NCBI GenBank assembly: GCA_038049695.1
Contig: CP142456.1
Coordinates: 69,622,922 to 69,686,921 of the forward strand
Reading direction: 5' to 3'
From: Cinnamomum chago
Taxonomy: Eukaryota; Streptophyta; Magnoliopsida; Laurales; Lauraceae
DNA length: 64,000 nucleotides
Shown: one piece after another, positions 12,801-24,689 of the stretch
Layout of the letters: the number at the start of each line of letters is the position of its first letter
Position numbering within the stretch: the first letter of the stretch is position 1
Notes under the pieces: generated by a model
Database searches by the model: none
Seen by the model: only the letters and a program-made list of their open reading frames with translations
Told to the model about the DNA's origin: nothing
Program-made: the position numbers and the translations under genes

Positions 12801-15800
12801 CTATAAATGGAAAAATGGATGGTTATGAATAATTACTTTTATTCTCTTTTAATTTTTAATTATTTTTTATTTTTATTAGAAAAACAAAAAATCTTACGAT
12901 TCACAATACGATTTGCGATACGATTCCGATTTTGAAAACTATGGCTACAACAGCTTTCAAGGCAACCTCGTCTCTCGAAACCTCACAAACCCAAAACATC
13001 TACCTTGACCTTTTCTGCGAAACTGATGAATGAACGCATCAACCACCTTGTCAAACAAAGAGAAAGATGCACTCTACAAAGGTGTTTTCTGCCATATTTT
13101 CAACAAAAAACGAAGACTGAATCCTCCCACTTTCACAAACTGAGATCTAACATCCATCCTTCTCTGCACCTGTTGCCACTCACTCATCTTTTACTTCTCA
13201 CTTTGGTTGATTTCACAATTTGGTGATCAATTCCAGCTGATGTTTGTCCAAGTAGACTGTTAATGGATTCATAACCTATTCCAGTAAAGATGTCTAATAT
13301 ATGAGATAAAATAGCAGCATTATCTTTCTGCCTTTTTAGTGCTTTGCTGTCCAGTAATGTTCTACTGTCGGAAGCTTTTTAACACCAGTTCCTAGACAGA
13401 AGAAACTACACATTTTAGATGTTAAAAAGGCTTAGAAAACAAAAACATTTACCAACTACATCAGCTTCACAAAGATGGCCAAGGCCTTCGAAACCAAGAG
13501 CCTGTACAATCGGATCTCGGCTCTCAATGCATGCCTGTGTAATCCAAAAAGAAAAGAATAAGAAAGAAAAAAAAAAGATTGAATAAAAGAAAGGTAATGC
13601 TACAAATAACAGAAGCACGAGATTAGAACAAAAAAGTCAATTTTCCAGACTATCCCTACCGACACAGACAATATAAGGTCCACACCCCTGTCAGGATTTC
13701 CTTTGCAAACATCGCATAAAGAAGCAGCCATGCTTATGCAAATATTTCTTTCAGAGGCAAATTCAGAAAATGCCCCAGGTTGCAAAATTCCCTATGGAGG
13801 AAAAGAAAACACCATTAGGACAAACCCTATCAAAAAGCTCCAAAAATACATCTTTCACAGTATTAGCAAAAACACTAGAACAAACAAGATCTTCTTTTTC
13901 TTTTTCTTTTTCTTTTTTCTTTTATCTTTTTTATTTTTTTTTTGAACAGTAACAGCAAAGCACGTCCAGGAGTTCAGACTAAACTAAGAAAAAATATATA
14001 TATAAAACTATGCAGTCAACAGTCAAACTCATACTGCTAACCAAATGAGTATGATCTCTAATTGGTAACAAAAATAGTAAAACAACCTCTAACTTATGGG
14101 GCAATAGAGAAGAAACAAGTTCTTACTTGTAAATTCCCAAAGACACGATCAGTGACTTCCCATGTCTTACAGAGTAGCCTAACAGCTGTAGCATATAATA
14201 ATCTGAAACATGGTCAACAAAAAAATCAATGAAATCACATGCATTTACCAGTTCAGGAAAAAAGAACACGATGGTGATCAGTAAAATACAATGAGAACTA
14301 CAGAGCAAAACCTACTACGCATGATGCTTAAATTACTTGTTAGAGCCCCATTACTGTCCAGAAACACCACAATTCAGTAAAAGAACAATTATCTTTGACT
14401 AATTTCTACTGCATATACACATATTGCTTCAGCAATTTCCCATGTTCTTTGCACCAAGCAATTTCCCATGTTCTTTGCACCAATCTGAAAGAAATGTGTT
14501 CTCAAAATATGAAGGGTGATAGTTATAAATGCAGCCTGGTTTACATCATTGAAGGTTCTTATCATTTCCATGGTGTTAAATAGCAATTGAAGCATGTCAA
14601 GACCCGCGAGACAGCTTGATGATTTCCCCTTCCGACAAAATCAAGTCTGTGCAAAATGCAATTAGACCAGAATTGAATGAGTCATGGCCTTATTACAGAA
14701 TGGGAACTCTGTGAAAGCGGGAATTTAAGAGAATTTAATTCTTAGGTGGTTAATTCGTTCAGTTACCCAAAATCAAAGGTGATGATTAGATTTATGGAAA
14801 AGCTGAGATTTGAGGAAAGTTATGGTTCTTTATTGATAAAGTTTTGAGAAAGGACAGTTGCTGGATCTCTGACGTCTCTTCCCATAAAGTAGTAGTGAGG
14901 GTAGGTGACTGTTGTAAAAATGTTTCAATCCATTTAGCAAACGCAACTTAGCAACATCTGGTATCAGCTTCAGTTGTATAGACCTGTTGGAGTTATCCCT
15001 TAAAATGTGTAATTCTCAGTTTTGTCATTTGACAATACATAAGGAACTCAGTTTATAGAAAACTTAAAAAGAAAAAGTTAAGGACAAACAAAAAGATTGC
15101 ATACTCCTCCAGGTCTTCAAGTTTACCTGGTAAGTATTAAACCATCATCAAGTTCCCTAGTAAGTCTTTGTAAGTGGTAAATCTCACATATTTCTCGTGA
15201 GGCCCAAACAAGGCATTGCACAAAATTGTGTTTGGACCCCTTGTAAAGTCCATCCAGAGGCTCATTGGGCCCATTCGGGAACAACCTACCAATACCCAGT
15301 AAGTCCAGTAGGCCAACCATAACAGTAGGGGGGCCAAGCTTCAGCAGTGTAGCACTTTAAGAAGTGAGTCATTTCCAATGGTCCGCACTCCACAATCCAA
15401 GAAAGTACTTGAATTAGTTTTGTTTATCAGTTAGGGGTAAATATTATTAATCAAAAAGAAGCAAGATACAAGAAAGCAACACCACACCAGAATATCCAAA
15501 CAACAAGGGTATAAGAGTTTCTGCATCAAAGAGCTATAAACCCAATGATAAAACCCCCTACACAAAAGAAAAGCATGGCATAACTCTATCTACTCCCTGC
15601 TTTGCTAAAGCATCCGTCATACTATTCCCAATTACAAAATCTCAAGAAAAGTTTCTAGGAGAAGATGGCACAAAATATGGACATAAATGTAAATAAAAAA
15701 TTAGATAGATGGATTACTGTCTTGTATCCTTGTGGAGCATTGGCAAAATAGTCTGAACAATAAGTGGTACCATTACAGAATGTGAGGCCAGTGAGGGCAG

Positions 15801-18800
15801 CATTCCTAAGAGTTTCGGCTGCAAACACAAGTCAACAAAATGAAAGTAACCAATAAACAGTTCTGGAAGCCAAAAGAAATAATTCACCCAAACCCTGTAA
15901 ATTAAGCAAATGACCATCAGTGCTGAACAAGCAACAGCTTACCAATAGGACAGGAGATTTACAACCACCACTGCAGGATACTTTGTTATAGAAGAGAATG
16001 GATAGTAACAGTGGGACACCAACTTTAGGATCCATTATACCAAGAGCAGCCAAAGAATCCACAGCAGACCTACCCATTGTAGGATGCATGACTAAAGTAG
16101 CAACTAAAGCGCAGAGCAATAAAGGCATTCCTACAAGAAGGAAAAGCAATTTGTGATGATAATCTAAAAGCAACATCGGAAGAATTTAAGACAATCCTAG
16201 TTAATGCATTCTAAATTCTTCTAAGAAAATGGTTATAAAAAAAAAATCGTTCTTCTAAAATTACAGGATTGTTCAACTTAAATACGCTAGGCAACACACT
16301 ACACCTGTGAACAAATTTTCAAGAGATTGCGAGTTTGGTGGAGACTTCTGTCTCACAGCAGTCACGAGAGAGAATTCTCTAAGTTCTGTTATCCAAGATT
16401 TTGTCTCTCCAAACATCCCTACGCTCTCAGGTTTACCAGTGCAAGCGAACTTCAAAAAGTACAAATTGGATAAAGAAGAATGATCCTGAATAATAACACA
16501 TAAAAATAGAGAATTAAAAACAGGATTGGTGTTCTTTTTTCTCAAAAAAAAAAAAAGAAAAAAAAAAGAGAAAGAACAGGTCCGTATTTAACATAACAAA
16601 GAGTTTCATAGCCACTTGGATACAGACATCCTCACCTACTTTCAAGGGATAAGAAAGAAGCAAAAGGTAAGGATGCGTTCATGCAGCAAGAGGATTCTGC
16701 TTTGAGGAATTCCATTTCTGCGATAGAGAGGAATTCTGTGTCCCTACGTTTTACATAGGAAATCGAAATCCTCTTTACCAAAGAAAACCAGTTCAATTTT
16801 TTTTTTTCCTTTTCTGTGAGGAAATGTGTCACAACAAATGATCATACAAGAGGCTGCATGGAAAATCAGAATAATTTTCCTCTCTACCACAGATTCCTCT
16901 TATAGCACAAACGCACCCCAAGACTAGGCATAATGGCCACACGGGGCAGATATGAAGAAAGGATTATAGATGGACTGTGAAGAATGAAGATACCCCCACT
17001 CAGTTCACAAATGCAGAAGCAACTGTCCATTACAGCACAAAGTAATGACTAGCAGCAAAATCACCATGAAGATAACAAAACGAAGCCAATCTCATAATCC
17101 ATAAAAGGTAGACCCAAATTATGGTTATAGTGAAATCCCATTCTTACCAGTACCAAAATAAATAAATAAATAAATAAATAAATAAAGGCAAGCCCCAAGC
17201 ATTACTTTGCATCTTGCTTGTGTATTATTACCACAGCATGAAAAACTAACGAACTTGGAAACATATTGGAAATCTAATTAAGAAAAAGAACATATAAAAC
17301 AATAAAACTATGTTATTCAGTTTCCACCTGAGAAACTCCTCAAGTCTACAAACATCCAGAGTGGGGTGGTGGTTGTGGTGGGGCAGGGGGGGCAGGAAAT
17401 CTTCAAATCCTGGAAGTTGTTAAAACACGAGGTTCAGGTCGTGAGAAAACCAAGATACTCATCTTCAGAGCCCAGTATGTAATTATCAGGAAAGAAAACA
17501 AGCTTAAGCCTCAAGGGATAAATCTATCATTTGCAGTATCATTTCTAAGACAATTCATGAAGCATAAATAAAAAAATCCAATCAGAGCTAGAAAATCAGT
17601 ACAGGTAACTAGTGGACACAAAAATTCAGATTAATCAACAAACTAACATATGTGGCTAAAAAAATGGATCAAAATAAAACCTGGGACCAGAGATGATGTA
17701 TAAGGCGAAAAATAATATATTCGGGTCTGCTGGTAGATGAAAATCCCACAGGGGTAGTTGTTACTTTCTTTGGTGCAGCTGATATAGTTGCAAAGAGCCT
17801 TTCCAACAACGAAAGGAAATCAATTGCAGCAGCTTTAACAGACTTAGATGGAGATGCAAGAAGGTTGATAACAGGAAAAACAAATACGAGTTCCTCGTTG
17901 AAGGAACATGAGGCTCTTCCAATTACATACTCTGTAGACACAAATAACAGAATTGTTTTGAGCACATTATCAAGCAATGTGAAACTACTGCACATAATAG
18001 AAGTCAGGGACAATTACTAAATTCAATAGACAGTAAAATCTATCATTGAGTACTATAGCAGGAAGCAACGCACGTAATGTCAAAAGAAACATTCTAAAAT
18101 CAAGACAACAGGCATATGCATACTCAAGAAACTAAAAAATCACATTATGGTGCATACACAGAATGGATGGAAAATCAAGCATCTGTTGCCCTGCAGCACA
18201 ATCACAAGACAAAGTCAATCATGTAATATTATAATCCCATCAAAGAAGGAAAAAAAAAAAAACCAGAATGGCAACAACACACAATTGTTTAATAACCGTC
18301 CTTAAAAATAAGTTTTGCTAAGATGAAAATGTTAAGAAATGCCAGCAAGAGCAGCAGCCGCTTAAAATGAACCAAAATAAGTATTTAGATTGTAAGAAAG
18401 TTAGCCACATCCTAGAAAGAGCATTGAAGAGCCTAGTGTACCAATTTGATGTTCTGGGGATTTCGCAACATCTAAAAAGAAAATTGTGGAACAAAATAAC
18501 TCTGGTTGTCCTAGAAATTTCAAAATATCCTTAAAATATAAGAATCTGATAACAAATTCATGACATTTTCACAAGATTTTACCAAAAAAGCCTCTATATT
18601 AAGCACTGATTGATAGTTGTAGACCCCTCCAAATTTTTACTTTTAATTAGCTTGGTTTTGATGAGATTTTCCAGTTTACATCCCAAGAAAACCATCCTAG
18701 AATTGAAACTTTCCTGAGATTCACAAGATCAAGATTATGACACTGGCTATAAGCTAATGATTAAAGTTTTCAAGCACGTGTAAGGTAGTAGAAGTAACAA

Positions 18801-20956
18801 TCTCCTTGCACATGGAACATAAGCACTCAAAATTTACCAAAAGAAAAGTTTGATACAAATTTTCCATAAAAAAAAAAAGGAGAACGCACCGTTTTCATTT
18901 TTCCATTTCAATAGGAATAATGATAGTTTCAGTATAGATAGTTGTTCATGTTCAAACTCCGCTTGGATAAGAATGATGAACAAGGAAGCTACAACTGATA
19001 TGAAGTCAGGTATATATTGCAGTCCAAGCTCTTTCTGGACAAACAATAACCGCTTTGATAATTCAATAATTTGTCCATTTCGGGTACAGCATTTTTGAAG
19101 ATCAGTACAAAGTGAAAGAACAGTGTCCAACAGCTCCACACTGCACACTTGAAGCTCAGTTGCCGGCTGATAAACATTGAAAGATAAAAGTTTTTGGATC
19201 AGAACAAAAACTAAAACAATAAATAAAGATATTCATTTGTAAAACAAAAAAGCTTTCTTGAACACAAGAAACAAAAAAAAAAAGGGGGAAAAACAAAATT
19301 ATGGGTATGATCAAGCTCAACGGCATCGCAACACTAAGTACTTTTTTTCGTTTCCATTCATAGAAAGAAAGAAATCAAGTACAAAGAAATTTTAAATGTC
19401 TTAGTAGGTGTACCAGATACACATCAATTTTTTTTATTGGTAACACGACTCTGCCTCACAACCTCCTGGTTACAATAGTGAGCACCTTCCACAGGATACC
19501 CACCACTGATCATAGTAATGAAAAAACTATAGTCACCTGGTTTGCAATTCAACTATTTCATATTCAGGAATCAAAAATTCCAAACTAGTCATAGTTTGCA
19601 AATTGAATAGGGGAGGTTCATCAAATCGGATTTTGGTACATCAAATTCTAGTGCAAGTTCACAGACTTCAATAACCTTGATAGATTTTTGAAGTATTGAG
19701 GAATGAAAAGATATGACAAGGGATGGAGGTGGTGGCGAAACTTTAGTTCTCTATTTGTTGCAATCTACCTGAGTCCTGACAGTGTCCAAAGTAGGGGGTG
19801 CAACTTGGGTGGGCTGGGCCAGAGACGTCCCAAGTCTGGCCCTAATTTACATGTGGGTAAGGTCATTTTTTTAATGTTTTGTTCCTCTGGAGAGGCACTA
19901 AGAAGCGTAAGGGGGTTTGCTTTTCTCAGGTTCCATACTGAACATGAAATGAATCGACTGGTGAATCAGCTCATTTGTCCTAGACATGCAAGTCATGTTA
20001 TTCGAGTTAGAAGGGCCAGGTTTGTCTACGGTCAATGAAAAGGAGATCTTCTTCTTCTTCTTTGGCTAAGTTGGAATACTGGTCTGGAGTGACCCTTTAC
20101 TCGGGCAATCTTTAATGGGGCAGCTCCTTTTCTGATATCACAAAATTGATTCGTGGCTATAAAGCACAAAGACAGCATGGATGCGACGGGGACAGACCAT
20201 GGACACTACAGGAAACAGGGTTTCCAAATGAAAATGAAATATCGGACAAGACAAAATACCAAAACACAGCGCTTGTCAAAGTATCTGGTAGCATACATCA
20301 GCATCATTTTATGGACCAAATCATATGCCTTTTGATACCGATATTATTAAATTTTCTTCATAATCGTTACAACTTACAGCTCCAACTGCAGAACAGTAAG
20401 GAACATCTGCAAAAGAGCAACCTAACAAACGGAATCCAAGTTCACTATGACAAACATCAATGATAATGAAGGTAGACATAGTTATATGAATGAAGTTATA
20501 GGATTAATACCAATCCAGTTGAAACCAACTGCTTAAAGATCACCACGAACGCATCCACCAAATGTTCAAAACAATAAACAAGATGTTTGAACTCCTGGCC
20601 AAATTTGCAAAAATATAAGAAAGCAATAGATATTGAATTGAAGTTAATGCTCAATATCTCAAAAAATGTAACACAATGAAATGCCACATAACAATCAGTT
20701 GTTCGTGATTGAGACAGTAAAATATTTCAAAGTGAAGAGATGAATAGTGATTAGTGAATAATGCATTAAATATAAACACTTCATGAATAAAGCATGCCTA
20801 GAAATGTAGCCAGCGAAGTTAACGCATGGTGGCACTTGAAGGGAACAGTTTCCAAATTTATCCTTGTCCTATCAAGCGGATGCTTTAACAAGCATGTGAG
20901 CTTGCGGAGGCACGCACTTTCCGCAAGAACATGTGTTGTTGCACATGCCCATGCAC

Positions 20957-21003
<47 letters not shown>

Positions 21004-23647
21004 TCCAAACCAAGCTCGCTTACCTCTACATTCCTGTGTGGAAAAAATTTCATGCATCCTAATGTGACCTTAATTATGGGCACTGCTTCAGATGGAAAAG
21101 AACAAGACAATGTTGCTAGTGAAGATATTAACTGCCTTGCAAATGCAGATGATGAAACTGAATATGGGATTTTCAATACAGAAAATGTCAAAAAAGGTTG
21201 TAAGAACTTTAAAGTTCTGGTGAATCCAATAGTCTTATTCTGCACAATAAACAATAATGTTTGGTGTAAAAGCTCGCCTTGAGCCTCAGTTTGAGTAGAA
21301 AGCACCTGCAACATAAACAAAGCCTTAATTTGTAGAAAAAAAAAAAAAACTGAAGGAATGAAAGGATCACCTAATGAAAAGACAAAATCATATATATTGC
21401 AGGGTTCAGCCTGATAGATAGGTTCTATCATATGGAACAACGAGAGCTAGGTTGATCCAGTGGGCCCTGTATCAGAAACATATTAAAGAGGGAATTCCCT
21501 CCGCCGAGCACCGGCGATCACAATAAGGTGAGCACCATGTGCCAAAACACTTAGTGGGCCCAGCTTATGATCCATCTGAGTTGACCATAAAATAGGAAAC
21601 CCCTGACGGTCACCAATCCTGGGTTTGGCACCCATCTGAATGGATTGGACCGTTGGATCAGCTTGCGCTTGTTTTGTCCGTTGATCAAGCAATTAGGATG
21701 ATGATTCAAGCCTCCCTCGCCATACATAAGTAAATGGAAGCGGGGGGAGAGGGAAGAGGGAGGGGGGGTAATCCCATCCCCATAGGGCCTGAGGTGGGCC
21801 CCCACAAGAAAGGGTACTCACCTTAGCGGGGGGGGGGGGCCATGGCCCATGAAAGAGAAATTGCAAATGTCTCCAACAAAAAAAAAAAAAGGAATTATGC
21901 GTTATTCATATTACAATATGATGGTCCAAGAAAGTATGATTTTGAAACACCCAAAATCCTTCTTAATGTAGTAGACACTAAATAAATATCCAATAAAAAT
22001 AATTAAATTTGGGGAAAGTTGTCTATCTTAATGAGAGGAATAGACCCTATTTATAATACTAATGTCACTATAGCATCTGTTTAACTGGGGGATAGTTACA
22101 ATTAACTAAATGTATTTGCAGAGATAATGACCTTTTTTTGGCGAACAGATGAAAGTCATCACCCAATGCAGTCCAGCCGAAGCAAGGTCCTAGGAGGGTC
22201 CAGACTCAAGACAAACCTAACCTTTGGCAATTTTGCACAAAGTGGTTTTTTGGCCAACAAATAAGACAAATATTTAGTTCAGAATGGAATCATTTCCAAC
22301 AAACTGGTCTCGGACTCTGGCCCAGTCAAACTCCCCCCTTAATCACACTTACTCGGGTCAACCATAGCCTATTTGGGCAGGCTTGGATCCAGGTACAAAG
22401 GTCCAAGTCCGTATCTAGACCTACTATCCTTGTTGGGTCGAATGAGTTTTGTATTGTCGCGACCCAAAAGTCAGAACCATACTGGAATTTCCTTGTAGGG
22501 GTGGGCCACCTATTGAAAATCAAAACAGTAAAAAAAATAATGGGATTTTAACCATACAAGTGCCCAATTTCCCCCACAAGTGTTACATTTAAAATATTCG
22601 TCAGCACAACATTGTGGGCCATTCAACTTTTTTTTACACACATGCAATATGATATCATATGGCACAATATACAGGCAAAATTGTTTTTCTAAATGTAAAC
22701 ACCCGTGGGGCAAAACTCAAGTCCTAGGGTGGTGCGTCCACGGTCAAAATCCTAAAAATAAAAATTCTCCCCTGAATTGGAATGTCCCACATTTGGCTCT
22801 TATAAGAGTTGAGTATTTTCTCTACTTCTTTTTTTTTTTTTTTTAATTTCCCAACGTAAGATTGATTGTTATAACTAACACCAATCTTATTGTGGACCTG
22901 CTCCAATAAGAAGCCAAATTTTGGACGTATACATAGGAGGAGGAAGGGCGCGAGTGGGCATTTTTTTTATTTTTAATGATGTGGCATCCATGAGGTCTTT
23001 GACCCAATAGACTAATTCCCTGGGTGGGGCCGGCCCACTAAATGCGCACGGATAAAATTCTGAGGTGGGTTTCGAACACAAAGACCCAAGCTTTGTGTGA
23101 CTCCACCAACTCAATTCAGGTGGGTGCGGAAGTAGGTATCATTTTGAGTGGTTTGGATTTTCAATACATAGGCTTGACCCCATGAGTTTCACTAAGTGAG
23201 ATGATGTAGACTCTACTTCACAACATTTCATCCAAAAACCCAAAACCCTCGATAGAATGCTGCTACCTTAACAAAGGGATGAGCCTCGGCTGATTCGAAC
23301 TGCCACGAAGTATTATTCCGGAACCCTAATTGACAGAGAAAACTGATTCCTTTCACAAAAATATCGATGAAACGTGAATCCTCACAGCCCTCAAGAGCTG
23401 CTTGCAGCTCCAAGAGTGCACAAGAAACCCTGATCTTCCCTTCTTTTGCAGTGCGACAGAGCTCTCGAACAGACTGATCGATGACTGCAGAGGAGCTCGA
23501 GCGGAGACAGTGAGAAATGGCACCTTTCGCGGCATCAGATTCAGGGCCGTTGGATTTGAGCTTTTCAAAGATGGAGATTACTGCAAACCGTTGGATCGAG
23601 GGTTGAGGGACTCTGATTCTCTCTAGAAGATGAGAATATGGGTCCAT
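1030..23647 (-). CDS. RST1: RST1 (RESURRECTION1, focadhesin-like), 5' 21 exons; gene continues past left edge
   Basis: The start at 23647 opens a protein beginning [19 protein letters not shown], which matches the N-terminus of plant RST1. In Arabidopsis RST1 is about 1,840 residues long, affects cuticular wax and embryo development, and with RIPR links the cytosolic exosome to the Ski complex. It is a helical-repeat protein containing DUF3730. Exons placed by frame and GT/AG sites, 5' to 3': 23267-23647, 21024-21305, 20511-20594, 18890-19166, 17681-17931, 16305-16485, 15943-16130, 15718-15818, 14127-14202, 13660-13791, 13453-13534, 8072-8144, 6893-7055, 6590-6720, 6409-6500, 5948-6039, 5589-5804, 4979-5056, 3352-3534, 1399-2283, 1030-1323. 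All phases join without a frame break, giving about 1,414 residues. The missing ~430 residues should lie to the left; nothing convincing was found in 1-1029. Recognisable conserved stretches include [17 protein letters not shown] (exon 9) and [16 protein letters not shown] (exon 10). The longest intron (8145-13452) holds LINE and hAT insertions. I see no sign of inactivation. Confidence 0.93.
1324..1398 (-). other. 75-nt in-frame intron within RST1 (between exons 20 and 21)
   Basis: The reading frame runs uninterrupted from 2283 to 1030. A 25-codon segment in it begins with GTACCT, ends with TTCTCAG and is not expected from the family. Flanking residues (…QMDCSPK and ESCYIRGP…) join as in other RST1 proteins when it is removed. 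The length is a multiple of three and there is no stop, so retention would add 25 residues without a frameshift. That this is an intron is an inference from family comparison and splice signals. Confidence 0.7.
4026..4110. repeat. GA microsatellite plus 26-bp tandem duplication
   Basis: A (GA)n run at 4026-4058 is followed directly by two identical 26-bp copies, 4059-4084 and 4085-4110, starting TTTGCCACTG. It lies in the RST1 intron between exons 18 and 19. Confidence 0.9.
6781..6818. repeat. AG microsatellite
   Basis: Nineteen AG units in the 172-bp intron between RST1 exons 13 and 14. Length variation here would change a short intron close to both splice sites. Confidence 0.95.
7350..7485. 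mobile_element. 136-bp MITE, TIR TATGATGCAC, TSD GAC
   Basis: It begins TATGATGCACGG and ends AGATCATA, flanked on both sides by GAC (7347-7349 and 7486-7488). The interior is rich in CGTATCG/GATACG motifs. It is related, in inverted orientation, to the copy at 9473-9612. The superfamily is not certain; a 3-bp duplication fits CACTA- or Harbinger-like transposition. Confidence 0.7.
9300..11335 (-). pseudogene. LINE ORF2 remnant: reverse transcriptase and zf-RVT domain
   Basis: The frame around 11,220 gives [11 protein letters not shown], the first catalytic aspartate motif of LINE reverse transcriptases. The LQYADDTH motif with the YADD catalytic box is at about 10,925. Further on come [20 protein letters not shown] and a C-terminal zinc-finger-like region with C and H residues (CPMC…DHLLLNC). 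The C-terminal [10 protein letters not shown] motif is at about 9,350, after the inserted MITE. Several frameshifts and stops (for example just after YADD) make it inactive. The copy is 5' truncated within the reverse transcriptase domain and lacks the endonuclease. Confidence 0.85.
9473..9612. mobile_element. 140-bp MITE, TIR TATGATGCAC, TSD GCC, inside LINE ORF2
   Basis: It starts TATGATGCACAA and ends GTGCATCATA, with GCC on both sides (9470-9472 and 9613-9615). It interrupts the C-terminal LINE frame, which resumes on the other side, so it inserted after the LINE. Its interior matches the reverse complement of the copy at 7350-7485. Confidence 0.8.
11590..13170 (-). pseudogene. LINE ORF1 remnant with RRM (RNA recognition motif), split by a hAT-like element
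   Basis: On the minus strand the frame near 13,000 reads GRCFGFVRF, a clear RNP1 motif. A degenerate RNP2 (SVFVF) and GRKHLCRV lie upstream, as in plant LINE ORF1 proteins with an RRM. The frame continues across the hAT-like insertion when one 8-bp duplication is removed ([16 protein letters not shown]). Downstream, [14 protein letters not shown] resembles the SFAEVV-type segment that follows the RRM in such proteins. Several stops are present. The link to the downstream reverse transcriptase rests on order and strand. Confidence 0.6.
12156..12943. mobile_element. Non-autonomous hAT-like element, 8-bp TSD GCTACAAC
   Basis: It begins CATAGTTATTAGAATC and ends GAAAACTATG. Exact 8-bp copies GCTACAAC flank it (12148-12155, 12944-12951). 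Subterminal regions are full of GATTCGTATC/TACGATTC motifs in both orientations, and the middle is AT-rich and non-coding. The 8-bp duplication points to hAT. The element sits inside the RRM of the LINE ORF1. Confidence 0.8.
13184..13372 (-). other. Unassigned 60-codon open frame in RST1 intron
   Basis: The minus-strand frame reads [19 protein letters not shown] and continues to KVRSKR before a stop. Composition looks coding (K/R rich, helical). I do not recognise it and it does not match RST1. An acceptor-like CTGTCTAG lies upstream near 13,393. It could be part of the LINE 5' region, captured gene debris, or chance. Confidence 0.25.
14431..14482. repeat. 26-bp tandem duplication
   Basis: Two identical adjacent copies beginning AGCAATTTCCCATG lie in the RST1 intron between exons 8 and 9. 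Confidence 0.9.
17157..17186. repeat. AAAT microsatellite
   Basis: About seven AAAT/AATA units in the intron between RST1 exons 5 and 6. Confidence 0.9.
20153..20303. mobile_element. Degenerate copy of the TATGATGCAC MITE family
   Basis: The stretch aligns by eye with the MITE at 9473-9612: TGGCTATAAAGCACAAAGAC, then GATGCGACGGGGACAG, then GAAATATCGGAC. Termini are eroded and no target duplication can be claimed. It lies in the intron between RST1 exons 3 and 4. Confidence 0.4.
20957..21002. repeat. Compound GT/GA microsatellite beside an RST1 donor
   Basis: A (GT)12 run abuts a (GA)10 run. It starts about 20 bp inside the intron after the exon 2 donor at 21023. Confidence 0.95.
21828..21839. 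repeat. homopolymer G12
   Basis: A run of 12 guanines in RST1 intron 1, within a GC-richer patch (21,480-21,850) that may be an unrecognised repeat. Confidence 0.9.
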
Positions 23648-24689
23648 TTTATTCAGTTTCGCTCGAGGAGTCTATGCCTCTTGATGGGGAATCACTATGA
23701 GCCTACAACATTATTAGGAACACACTATGTAAGTATTTCATCAATCCAAATATTTATTTAATCTTATGAATCTAGCATCTATGAAAAATAAACATTGTAC
23801 CCAAAGACAATACAAAGAAGATGCCCAAAACTCACAAAATAATCAAAGACTTCAAATAATAAAGGAAATTTCAGAGATTCAGCAAAACCAAAAGCATATT
23901 AACTCACAAAAAATCCCCAAAAGTAAAACTCATCAAATGGAAAAGAAAAGGCAGAGTTGCTGTGCCCTTTATCAAACACCAGTGGAGAAACGGCATAAAC
24001 AAATTCTTCATTGAAGAAGAGCTTCTTGAAGTTGATTTATGGAAGCTTGAATTGGTTGGCAATGAATTCTCCATTGTCTTATTTAGGAATATATGAATCA
24101 TCTCCTGAAATACTGATCGAAAACATGATCAGCGATTGAAGAAAAAAAGATAAAAAAACCTAATGAAAAAGAGTAACAAAAGTCGTATGAAGAGCTCAAA
24201 TGCTTCGAACAATACCAAAAACAAAGAAGATGCTTCAAAATCCATAACTATCAAAAAAGAAAAAAAAAATGAAGAAAAAACCCAAACTAGAGCTTATAAC
24301 TTAGAGAAAAGAAGAAGGAAAGAAAACTCTTTGCATCACACAGAGAGAGATGCAAAGAACCACGATATACAAATGTATATAGCCAAATGTAATAACACAG
24401 GAGAAAGACCCATCAATTTTCAATGCTCTCAAAGATCTCAAACTCCATGGCGGTCCGTCGGTCACTGACACTCCAACCTAGCTGGGAAGGTAAAAAAAGA
24501 GCCTTTCTATGTTGGGGGTTAAGTTATTGCAAGCTTCATGACAATTAAACGGCCCCATGGTCAACCTTACCTCCGTATCACATCCTTTTGCTTCTATTGC
24601 TATGAATCCTCCCTGTATCCATCACCTGTTTCCCATGGACTGCTAACATATCTACAACCCACAACCAAGGCTAAGAAAAGATAGAATAT
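23648..24689. other. Divergent intergenic region between RST1 and a GPAT pseudogene
   Basis: It separates the RST1 start codon (minus) from the GPAT pseudogene start (plus) by 1,042 bp. It is A-rich on the plus strand and holds no convincing ORF. RST1 promoter and 5' UTR must lie here, but I could not fix a TATA box. Confidence 0.6.

Larger units (their letters stand above)
9066..13170 (-). mobile_element. Decayed LINE inserted in the long RST1 intron, same strand as the gene
   Basis: Reading on the minus strand there is an RRM-type ORF1 segment (about 13,170-11,590), then a reverse transcriptase and zinc-finger (zf-RVT) ORF2 segment (11,335-9,300). The tail at about 9,066-9,100 is A-rich on the minus strand, with TAAA-like repeats. 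The AP-endonuclease part of ORF2 is absent. Two smaller elements interrupt it: the hAT-like 12156-12943 and the MITE 9473-9612. I treat it as one LINE because order and strand agree. Two separate insertions remain possible, since 11,340-11,590 is unassigned. Confidence 0.65.

Noticed and set aside
19790-20040. hAT terminus at TAGGGGGTGCAACTTGGG
   Set aside because: The left end looks right, but no matching right end or 8-bp duplication was found.
20781-21440. 219-codon frame as an independent gene
   Set aside because: Only 21024-21305 is real coding (RST1 exon 2). The rest is read-through into a microsatellite and introns.
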